A stretch of DNA of 33,792 nucleotides, taken from assembly GCF_000157915.1 (NCBI RefSeq), contig NZ_EQ973643.1, positions 427,065-460,856 on the forward strand. Direction: 5' to 3'. The translations under genes and the position numbers were made by a program. Origin of the DNA: Phocaeicola coprophilus DSM 18228 = JCM 13818 (GTDB taxonomy: Bacteria > Bacteroidota > Bacteroidia > Bacteroidales > Bacteroidaceae). Numbering within the stretch: the stretch's first letter is position 1; each line of letters starts with the position of its first letter. Below, one piece after another: positions 1 through 7,371 of the stretch. The notes under the pieces are model-generated. The model saw only the letters and a list, made by a program, of their open reading frames with translations. It made no database searches and was not told the origin of the DNA.

Positions 1-2
1 AT

Positions 3-185
3 TTGCTATCTGCATTAATTGCTGAATTTTTCAGAAAATATGGAATAGCAGATGATATCATTTCATTTTACCAGGGATTCATGAGCCAACAATTTGTTTC
101 TTTAAGTTGGGGACTTACCGTTGTATTGCTGTGCTTGCTAGCAGGTTATCCCCTTTATGTAAAAAAGATTTATATAAAATTATAA
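3..185 (+). CDS. C-terminal end of a membrane protein (5' truncated by window edge)
   Basis: Only the last 60 residues are inside the window, so the true start lies upstream. The visible part has one clear hydrophobic segment (about residues 34-51 of the fragment) followed by a short basic tail ending KKIYIKL, so the protein ends with a membrane helix and a positively charged cytoplasmic tail. This resembles the C-termini of multi-spanning acyltransferase-like proteins of Bacteroidota (DUF5009/heparan-N-acetyltransferase type), but that is recalled similarity and too short to rest on. It ends in TAA and is followed about 110 bases later by a strong hairpin terminator, which supports it being a real expressed gene end. 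Confidence 0.55.
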   Translation: MLSALIAEFFRKYGIADDIISFYQGFMSQQFVSLSWGLTVVLLCLLAGYPLYVKKIYIKL

Positions 186-297
186 TATGCTATAGGATCT
201 ATTATTATACAGTAAATTAAATGATGGCACCATTACTTAATAATCGTTCCTAAAAAATAACCAAAAGCATTTCTGACATAACGTCTATATCTTCTCC

Positions 298-336
298 AAA
301 AATCGCTATGGCTCTCAAAACCATAGCGATTTTTTT
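298..336 (+). terminator. Rho-independent terminator after the truncated membrane-protein gene
   Basis: A perfect 14-bp stem (298-311 with 321-334, core ATCGCTATGG / CCATAGCGAT) encloses a 9-base loop. The right arm runs directly into a run of seven T at 330-336. The A-run on the left and T-run on the right would let it work on both strands. Confidence 0.85.
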
Positions 337-1024
337 ATAACATTCTAGAAAAAGCGACGGACGCAGGGCCTAATACATTTTATTACCATTTACCGTTTTC
401 TACTTTCATTCTGAACAATATTTTCCCGATACCATAACAGGCATTCTGTTTATATCTGCCAGTCTGGAAGAAAACATACAGCTTTCGTGTATACATATAC
501 ACAATATCTGTACTTTTATTCCGGTAATATGCACTTCTGAGACGAATAAAAACAAAAAATGCGGAAAGAAAAAATCTTTTCACCGAATCAAAATGGTAAA
601 AACGCCGAAACAGATAAGTACAAATGACTATTCGTTTTCTGAAAATGGCTTTCCAATGCATTTCAAGGAACTGGAAGAAATAGTAACAGAGACTTTTCCA
701 AGAAGTCAGAAGGATAACAAATACGGCCTATAACCAACAGCAGAAAAGCAAAAGAAGGAAAACATGAACTGTAATAAAGCATAATGAGCCTCTATATATC
801 TTTCCGTTCTCCTGAATCCTTCTGAGAATCGCATTTTTACAATCAGCATGTACAAGAGTACAAAACATGAGACTCTCATTTACTCAAAATATCAAAAAGA
901 CAAAATCTGAATAGTATTAACAAAATGTCAGAATAAAAACATCATAACAATTCACAAGAAGATCCAGGATACAAGATTAATCACAAGATTTATATTGAAA
1001 AGAAACTGCTTCTAAAAAAAACAT
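337..1024. other. AT-rich stretch with no convincing gene
   Basis: About 690 bases between the terminator and the promoter of the GH3 operon. I see no ORF with recognisable protein features. A minus-strand 92-codon frame at 383-661 is rich in Phe, Tyr, Lys and Arg, as expected for random AT-rich DNA. A perfect palindrome ATGAGA-C-TCTCAT lies at 867-879 and could be an operator, but nothing else supports that. Confidence 0.5.
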
Positions 1025-1032
1025 TAACTTTG
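1025..1032 (+). promoter_or_regulatory. Bacteroidota -7 promoter element (TAACTTTG) for the GH3-esterase operon
   Basis: TAACTTTG matches the Bacteroidota -7 consensus TAnnTTTG exactly and lies 77 bases before the GH3 start codon. No TTTG element is seen at the usual 19-21 base spacing upstream, so the call rests on the -7 box and its position. Confidence 0.45.
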
Positions 1033-1109
1033 CCACGTCAAAACAGTAACAACATAACAATTTATATTGTTAGTTTATGCTGTATTCACACCTTTTACAA
1101 CAATAAACT

Positions 1110-3431
1110 ATGAATATGAAAACAAAGACACCGGCCATCTTCATCGGCATTCTATTTTTAACCGGATGCCAGAACCTTAAAGAAGTAGACACAACCGTAT
1201 ATATGGATCCCAGCCGTCCCGTGGAAGAACGCGTGGAAGCATTGCTGGAACAAATGACACTGGAAGAAAAAATCGGCCAGATGGATATGGTTTCCGAATG
1301 GGATCAGGACAGCATCATGAAAGCCGGATATTACGATTTCGGCGCATGGATTGCGGGGCAGGAGCCCGAAGCAGCCAATCTCCTTCAGTCGTTCTCGGAG
1401 AAAACCCGCCTGAAGATCCCCTATCTGATCGGCATGGACGCCGCACACGGATACGCTACCCTGCAGGGAAGAACCATTTATCCCACATCGGTCAGCATGG
1501 CAGCCACTTTCAACCGCAGCCTTACGGAACAGGCTGCCCGGAAGGCTGCCGCCGAAATACGGTCGGCCGGAACCCACTGGACCTTCGCCCCCTGTGTGGA
1601 CATTGTCTGCGATGCACGCTGGGGACGCACCGGAGAGACCTACGGCGAAGATCCTTTCCTGGCCTCCGAAATGGTGCGCACAGCTGTGAAAGGCCTGCAG
1701 GACAACCCCGATCCCGCGAAAAGAGTGGCGGCATCGGTGAAGCATCTGGCAGCAGGAGGAGTATCTGCCGGAGGGGTGAACCACGCTTCTGCAGAGATTT
1801 CCGAACGCTTTCTGCGCTCATACATCCTTCCTCCCTTCAAGGCTGCCGTCGAAGCGGGCTGCATGACCATCATGCCCAGACACAATGACATCGGGGGTAT
1901 CCCCTGCCATGCCTCGCGCTGGCTGCTCACCGACGTGGTGAAGGGGGAATTCGGCTTCGGGGGATTCTTCATCAGCGACATGATGGACATGGACAACCTC
2001 ACAAGTCTGCACTTCACCGCCGAGAACCAGTCGCAGGCGCTGGAGAAAAGCATCAATGCCGGAATGGACATGCACATGTATTCGCCCGACAGCCTTCAGT
2101 TTGCCGTTCCCGTAAGGCAGCTGGTCAGGGAGGGAAAGATCCCTGTGAGCCGCATAGACGATGCCGTGAGGCGCATCCTGAAAGTGAAGTTCAGCCTGGG
2201 GCTGTTTGAAAACCGCTATACGGATCCGGCAGCAGACAGGTATGCCACGCCCGATAGCCGCAGGACGGCGCTCGAGGCGGCCCGCGAATGTGTGGTCCTG
2301 CTCAAGAACGAGGGGAATCTCCTGCCGCTGGACACCACGAAATACCAGCGGATCCTCGTGACCGGCCCCAATGCGGACAACCAGGCCATCCTGGGCGACT
2401 GGTCGTTCACCCAGCCGGACAGCTGTGTGGTGACCGTGCTCGAGGGAATGCGCAGGACGGCGGGAGGCACGGAGATCGCGTTCTGCAACAGCGGAAAGAT
2501 CAAGCCGGAACCGGTACTGGAACGGACCAATACCACCGATCCGGCCTTGCAGCGGAAAATCCTGGAAAAAGGCGGGGGAATCTCCGACTTCAGCATACGC
2601 GAGGCCGTACGCATGGCAGCGACGTGTGACCTGACGGTCGTCGTGATCGGCGGCTACGGCATCCGCTCCGACTGGGGACTGAGAACGTACGGGGAATCGG
2701 CGGACCGTCCTTCGGTGGACTTCTACGGACGGCAGACGGAACTGGTGCGGGCGCTCGTGGAAGCGGGCAGACCGGTAGTGGCTGTCATCGTCAACGGGAA
2801 ACCGCTCAACAACGAATGGATCACCGCCCACGTGCCAGCCATCGTCGACGCGTGGGAACCGGGTATGTACGGCGGACAGGCTGTGGCGGAGATCCTCTTC
2901 GGCAAGGTGAATCCCTCGGGAAAGATGCCGGTCACCGTGCCCAGACATGCAGGACAAATCCCGATGTATTATTATCAGGCGGCGTCCAGATACTGGACAG
3001 GCTACGGGCTGGGAAGCTCGCGCGAGGACGACAGGCCCGCTTTCTGCTTCGGACACGGACTGAGCTACACCTCGTTTGAATACAGCGACCTGAAGGCGGA
3101 CTCGGTGTGTCCGGCCACGGGAAGCATCCGGCTTTCCTTCCGGTTGAAGAACACGGGCCGCATGACGGGCAAGGAGGTGCCGATGGTCTTCGTACGCGAC
3201 TGTGTGTCGAGTGTCGTCACACCGGTGAATCTGCTGAAGGAGTTTACCAAGGTGGAGCTCAGACCGGGCGAAGAGCGCGTCATCGAGTTCCGGATTCCGG
3301 CTGAAAGACTGGGGCTGTGGAACGAGGACATGAAGTATGTGACGGAGCCGGGCGAGTTCGTCCTCTCGGTGGGACGCTCGGTGGAGGATATCCGGCTGAA
3401 AACAACCGTACGCGTCCTGCAGACTGAATGA
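1110..3431 (+). CDS. Glycoside hydrolase family 3 lipoprotein (beta-glycosidase)
   Basis: This 773-aa exported beta-glycosidase has a signal peptide ending in the lipobox LTGC (Cys about residue 20), so it should be lipid-anchored. The GH3 N-terminal barrel (about residues 45-370) opens with a typical MTLEEKIGQM motif, has the substrate-binding pair K211-H212, and carries the expected nucleophile D290 in FFISDMM. The GH3 C-terminal domain (about 390-635) and a fibronectin-III-like domain (about 675-765) follow, the usual BglX-like order and length. Family members release terminal beta-linked glucose, xylose or related sugars; the sequence does not fix the substrate. It is the first gene of an operon, followed after 32 bases by the multi-domain esterase. 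The coding sequence is clearly richer in G+C than the flanking spacer. The family is certain, the exact substrate unknown. Confidence 0.93.
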   Translation: MNMKTKTPAIFIGILFLTGCQNLKEVDTTVYMDPSRPVEERVEALLEQMTLEEKIGQMDMVSEWDQDSIMKAGYYDFGAWIAGQEPEAANLLQSFSEKTRLKIPYLIGMDAAHGYATLQGRTIYPTSVSMAATFNRSLTEQAARKAAAEIRSAGTHWTFAPCVDIVCDARWGRTGETYGEDPFLASEMVRTAVKGLQDNPDPAKRVAASVKHLAAGGVSAGGVNHASAEISERFLRSYILPPFKAAVEAGCMTIMPRHNDIGGIPCHASRWLLTDVVKGEFGFGGFFISDMMDMDNLTSLHFTAENQSQALEKSINAGMDMHMYSPDSLQFAVPVRQLVREGKIPVSRIDDAVRRILKVKFSLGLFENRYTDPAADRYATPDSRRTALEAARECVVLLKNEGNLLPLDTTKYQRILVTGPNADNQAILGDWSFTQPDSCVVTVLEGMRRTAGGTEIAFCNSGKIKPEPVLERTNTTDPALQRKILEKGGGISDFSIREAVRMAATCDLTVVVIGGYGIRSDWGLRTYGESADRPSVDFYGRQTELVRALVEAGRPVVAVIVNGKPLNNEWITAHVPAIVDAWEPGMYGGQAVAEILFGKVNPSGKMPVTVPRHAGQIPMYYYQAASRYWTGYGLGSSREDDRPAFCFGHGLSYTSFEYSDLKADSVCPATGSIRLSFRLKNTGRMTGKEVPMVFVRDCVSSVVTPVNLLKEFTKVELRPGEERVIEFRIPAERLGLWNEDMKYVTEPGEFVLSVGRSVEDIRLKTTVRVLQTE

Positions 3432-3463
3432 TCGCATTTTTTTATCTTTAAACTGAATATCAC

Positions 3464-5569
3464 ATGAGGCAGATTCTGATTTTTTGTTTCCTGCTGGTCT
3501 TTCCGGCCGTAATCCGGGCGGAGAAGACCCTGAAAGTGGCCTGCGTGGGCAACAGCATCACTTATGGTGCGGGCATTGCAGGCAGAGAGAACAATTCGTA
3601 TCCGGCGCAGCTGCAGCAGCTGCTGGGCGAGGGATACCGGGTGGAGAACTTCGGACATAACGGGGCCACGGCGGCCTCGTGGGGGGATTATCCTTACACG
3701 GACATGCCCGAATTTGAACGGTCGAAGGAGTTTGCACCCGACATCGTACTCCTGAAACTGGGCACCAACGACACCAAGCCGCAGAACTGGCGCGGGGCAG
3801 AGCCGTTTGCCGCCGAACTGGGACGGCTGGCGGACACTTACCGCAACCTGCCTTCGCATCCGCAGGTGATCGTGCTCACGCCCGTGCGCTGCTTCCTGAC
3901 CGAGGAGGGAACCATCAGCCCGCAGAAGATCGCCGACGAAGTGAGACCGGCCGTGGAAAAGCTGGCCTGCGAGCGCGGACTGGGCATCATCAACCTGTTC
4001 AACCTGTTCGGCGACCGATGGGACGCTACGCTCATGCCCGACCGCCTGCATCCTTCGGCCATCGGTGCGGGGATGATCGCACGCAAGGTGGGCGATTACC
4101 TGCTCGCCGGGAAAAAGGGACGGAAGCCTTCGTTCGTGCCGGAAGGGGCTACGGCTTTCTGTTTCCACGGATTCCGGGGATATGACTTCCGCTCGGAAGG
4201 GACGGACTGCAAGGTGGTCTGCCCGGCACGGGAAGCGGAAGGAAGGCCCTGGGTGTGGCGCGCACGTTTCTGGGGGCATGAGCCGCAGACGGACATCGAC
4301 CTGCTGGAAAAGGGATTCCACATCGTCTACTGCGACGTGGCCGACCTCTACGGATCGGACAAGGCGACGGAGCGCTGGGACAGGTTCTACCGTTATCTGA
4401 GGAAACACGGATTCCATCGCAAGGCGGTGCTCGAGGGCATGAGCCGCGGGGGACTGATCGTCTACAACTGGGCGGCGAAGAACCCGGACAAGGTGGCGTG
4501 CATCTATGCGGATGCACCGGTGATGGACATCACCAGCTGGCCGATGGGAAAGGGCAGTTCCGAAGGCTCGGCAGAAGATACGCGCCGGATGATGGAGGTG
4601 TACGGCTTCGGCAGCGAACAGGAAGCGGCGGAATGGAAGGGTAATCCGCTGGATCATGCCGGACGGATAGCACGCGCGGGCATCCCGGTCCTGCACGTGG
4701 TAGGCGATGCGGACACCGTGGTACCCGTGGCCGAGAATACGGCTGTCTTCGAAGCGGAAATGAAACGGCTGGGAGCGCCCGTCAAAGTGATCCACAAGCC
4801 GGGAATCGGCCATCATCCGCACTCGCTCAACAATCCGGAACCGATCGTGAAGTTTATTCTTCAGGCTACGGGACGCTACGGGAATCCGTGTACGCAGGCA
4901 GTACCGGGCAACGAGTTCCGCTCGGCGGCCGGATGGAAAGAGGGCAGCGAATGGCATACCGTGGAACGCGACATCGAGGAATCGCTGCAGGGACGGCAGC
5001 TGAAACTGCTCCTGCTGGGAAATTCCATCACACAGGGATGGGGCGGACAGCGCAAACTGGTCACCTGGAAACCGGGAAAGGCGGCGATGGACCGGGTGCT
5101 GGGCGAAGGTTGCTGGGAATCGGCCGGTATTTCGGGCGACCGCACGCAGAATCTGCTGTGGCGCATCCGGAACGGGAACTACAACTGCTGCCGGCCGGAA
5201 TATGTAGTGGTGGCCATCGGCATCAACAACCTCGTTGTGGGAGGTGACTCGGCGGATGAAACGGCTGAGGGAATCGTAGCGGTCACCGAAGAGGCGTGCC
5301 GGCAGTTTCCCGACTCAAAGATCATTCTGCTGGGACTGTTCCCTTCCGGAAAGGAGAAGGACAGCGGGGTACGCCGGCAGTGTGACCGGATTCACGAGGT
5401 GCTTGCCGCCCGGAAGTTCGGCAAGAAGGTGACGTACGTGAATCCTTCGCAGTGGTTCCTCGATGACCGGGGAACAATCCGCGAGGGACTGTATATCGGC
5501 GACTATATCCATCTCACGGAAAAAGGATATGAATGTGTGGCTGAACATCTGAAGGAACTGATCCGGTAA
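3464..5569 (+). CDS. Three-domain secreted esterase: SGNH - alpha/beta hydrolase - SGNH
   Basis: This 701-aa protein has a signal peptide (cleavage near VIRA-EK, residue 19) and three hydrolase domains. Domain 1 (about 22-215) is an SGNH/GDSL esterase with GNSIT (S31), GTND (100-103) and DRLH (D193, H196). Domain 2 (about 220-475) is an alpha/beta hydrolase with the nucleophile elbow GMSRGG (S327), an acidic GDAD segment (415-417) and a GIGHH histidine segment (450-451). Domain 3 (about 505-701) is a second SGNH fold with GNSIT (S521), GDRT (558-561), GINN (586-589) and DYIH (D680, H683). All three catalytic sets look intact. SGNH enzymes of this kind commonly remove acetyl or other acyl esters from glycans; the real substrates are not visible. 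It lies 32 bases after GH3 and 13 bases before the next esterase, so co-expression is expected. The reading frame runs without a break through all the linkers, so this is a true fusion. Confidence 0.9.
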   Translation: MRQILIFCFLLVFPAVIRAEKTLKVACVGNSITYGAGIAGRENNSYPAQLQQLLGEGYRVENFGHNGATAASWGDYPYTDMPEFERSKEFAPDIVLLKLGTNDTKPQNWRGAEPFAAELGRLADTYRNLPSHPQVIVLTPVRCFLTEEGTISPQKIADEVRPAVEKLACERGLGIINLFNLFGDRWDATLMPDRLHPSAIGAGMIARKVGDYLLAGKKGRKPSFVPEGATAFCFHGFRGYDFRSEGTDCKVVCPAREAEGRPWVWRARFWGHEPQTDIDLLEKGFHIVYCDVADLYGSDKATERWDRFYRYLRKHGFHRKAVLEGMSRGGLIVYNWAAKNPDKVACIYADAPVMDITSWPMGKGSSEGSAEDTRRMMEVYGFGSEQEAAEWKGNPLDHAGRIARAGIPVLHVVGDADTVVPVAENTAVFEAEMKRLGAPVKVIHKPGIGHHPHSLNNPEPIVKFILQATGRYGNPCTQAVPGNEFRSAAGWKEGSEWHTVERDIEESLQGRQLKLLLLGNSITQGWGGQRKLVTWKPGKAAMDRVLGEGCWESAGISGDRTQNLLWRIRNGNYNCCRPEYVVVAIGINNLVVGGDSADETAEGIVAVTEEACRQFPDSKIILLGLFPSGKEKDSGVRRQCDRIHEVLAARKFGKKVTYVNPSQWFLDDRGTIREGLYIGDYIHLTEKGYECVAEHLKELIR

Positions 5570-5582
5570 CGTCTGCAGGAAT

Positions 5583-7256
5583 ATGAAGAAGATCGTAAAA
5601 GTATGGATGCTGGCTGTTCTGCTGGGCGGAACAGCCGCAGACCTGTGCGCACAGACGGTATGGCATGATCCGGAAGCAGAAAGGCCGCAGTCTGCCCAAA
5701 GAATGCAGCCGGCAACGGACGGATCACAGACGGTAACGGAAAGATACATCCGTTTCATTACAAACGCGCCTTCGGTAGAGATCCGGTATCAGATGGCAGG
5801 CACAGGAGGGGTCCGTCCCTGCAGGGCAGCTGCCGGAGCCGGTGGAATGGATCTGTATACGACCGACTGCAACGGACAGCAGCAACGGTGCGAAGGGGTC
5901 TGCCAGTCCGGCGACACACTGCGCTGGATTTCCCGGGAGCTGACGTATCACAATACGCATCAGGAGGGGAATGAGTTCACGCTGTTTCTTCCACCCGGCA
6001 ACAATGTCCGGTGGATGCAGATCGGCGTACCCGAAGGAAGCCGCTTCAGTTTTCTGCGCCCCTCTGCCGAAAGGCCGGTTGTCATCTGCAGTCCGTCCGC
6101 AACGCTGGGCGCCTGTGCTTCGCGGCCGGGAATGGCATGGACAAATATCCTGCAGCGCCGGCTTGACATGCCGGTGATTTGCATGGATGACTCCGGAAAC
6201 GGAGAGGCCGGTGAGAATTGCTTCGCACAGATGACGGAGACGGATGCGGCTGTGTTTGTCATCGACTGCAAACCGGGAAGGAACGGAAAGGAAACAGAAG
6301 AGTTCCGTAAATGGCTGGAGAAGGGGATCCGGACGATCCGCACCCGAAGCAAGGCTCCGATTCTGCTGGTAACGCACGACTGCATGGGGTGCCGGAATTC
6401 CCGGACCGGAGCAAAGGATCTCCGGCAGGCCGGCCGGGAAGTGCAGGCGGTCTGCGAAGCAATGAGGAAGGAAACGGAAAACCTCTTCTGCCTGACAGTC
6501 CGGAAACCGGAAGCATCAACAAACAGAATCTCTGCAACAGACCGAAGCATGGAGCAGTGTGCCGATATCTGTTATCAGAAGATTGCAGAACTTCTGTTTC
6601 CGGAACTCGGATCGCTGTCGTTCACTCCCTGCCGCCAGCACCGCGATTCATACACGTACCGGTGGACGGACCGGCACGAGGAGATCCTGGAATATAATGC
6701 GAAGGTGAAACCAGAGATCGTCATGCTCGGCAATTCCATCACGCACTTCTGGGGCGGACTGCCTTTCGAGAAGCGGAGAGTGGCCGATGACATCTGGCAG
6801 GAACTCTTCAAAGGCAGGAGAACTGTCAATCTGGGCTACGGATGGGATCGCATCGAAAACATCCAGTGGCGCATCCTGCATGGCGAACTGGACGGCTACC
6901 ACGCACAGAAAATCTTCATGATGCTGGGAACGAACAACCTGGACATCAATACGGACGAGGAAATCGTCAGGGGTATCCGGGAAACAGTCAGTCTGATTAC
7001 CGGAAAGCAGCCTCAGGTGCAGCTTTATGTCGTCAGGATTCTGCCGCGCCGGGACCGGGAAGACAGACTCCGTTCGCTGAACGACCGGCTGGAACGGGCA
7101 CTCGCGGATCTTCCCCGGGTACAGGTGATCGATCTGTCGGAAGCACTTACCGGAAAGGACGGAAAGATCAGAGAGGAACTGTTCTCCGACGGCCTTCACC
7201 CCAACCACGAGGGATACAGAATCATCGCCGGACATCTGAAACCGTTTCTTGAATAA
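5583..7256 (+). CDS. SGNH/GDSL esterase with an N-terminal accessory domain and a degenerate middle SGNH domain
   Basis: This 557-aa secreted protein has a signal peptide ending near LCAQ (residue 24). Residues about 25-155 resemble the N-terminal GxDLY domain of SGNH esterases (GGMDLY at 87-92). Residues about 160-340 resemble the Lipase_GDSL_3 domain, with CASRPGMAWTNIL recognisable. There the usual GTSIT block reads SPSAT (Ser at 172), and the expected C-terminal D-G-x-H-P block reads ATDRSMEQCAD, with no catalytic His. Residues about 375-557 form a second SGNH domain with all blocks present: GNSIT (S385), GYGWDR (about 417), GTNN (449-452) and DGLHP (D536, H539). The last domain is therefore probably the active one and the middle one structural or binding; that is inference. 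It lies 13 bases after the three-domain esterase and ends the operon. Confidence 0.87.
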   Translation: MKKIVKVWMLAVLLGGTAADLCAQTVWHDPEAERPQSAQRMQPATDGSQTVTERYIRFITNAPSVEIRYQMAGTGGVRPCRAAAGAGGMDLYTTDCNGQQQRCEGVCQSGDTLRWISRELTYHNTHQEGNEFTLFLPPGNNVRWMQIGVPEGSRFSFLRPSAERPVVICSPSATLGACASRPGMAWTNILQRRLDMPVICMDDSGNGEAGENCFAQMTETDAAVFVIDCKPGRNGKETEEFRKWLEKGIRTIRTRSKAPILLVTHDCMGCRNSRTGAKDLRQAGREVQAVCEAMRKETENLFCLTVRKPEASTNRISATDRSMEQCADICYQKIAELLFPELGSLSFTPCRQHRDSYTYRWTDRHEEILEYNAKVKPEIVMLGNSITHFWGGLPFEKRRVADDIWQELFKGRRTVNLGYGWDRIENIQWRILHGELDGYHAQKIFMMLGTNNLDINTDEEIVRGIRETVSLITGKQPQVQLYVVRILPRRDREDRLRSLNDRLERALADLPRVQVIDLSEALTGKDGKIREELFSDGLHPNHEGYRIIAGHLKPFLE

Positions 7257-7259
7257 AAA

Positions 7260-7339
7260 AGATACAGGCCGACAGCCGGAAAAACAACAAACATAAACAG
7301 ATATTTTGTTTGTCTGTTCCCTGCTGCCAGCCTGTATCT
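7260..7339. terminator. Inverted repeat between converging operons, probably a bidirectional terminator
   Basis: AGATACAGGC (7260-7269) pairs with GCCTGTATCT (7330-7339), and after a 3+3 internal loop CAGC (7273-7276) pairs with GCTG (7323-7326). An inner AACAGA/TCTGTT pairing is also possible. It fills the gap between the esterase stop and the converging GH92 stop. The T-tracts are poor, so its efficiency is uncertain. Confidence 0.5.
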
Positions 7340-7371
7340 ATTATAACTCACTCAAGCACTAACAAGGCCTG

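Noticed and set aside
383-661. Minus-strand 92-codon frame in the AT-rich spacer
   Set aside because: Composition (Phe, Tyr, Lys, Arg) is that of random AT-rich DNA, with no signal peptide, motif or promoter.
1818-5000. Long minus-strand frames (539 and 630 codons) opposite the GH3 and esterase genes
   Set aside because: They are shadows of the plus-strand genes, which have clear catalytic motifs; the minus-strand translations are low-complexity His/Arg-rich and unrelated to any known family.
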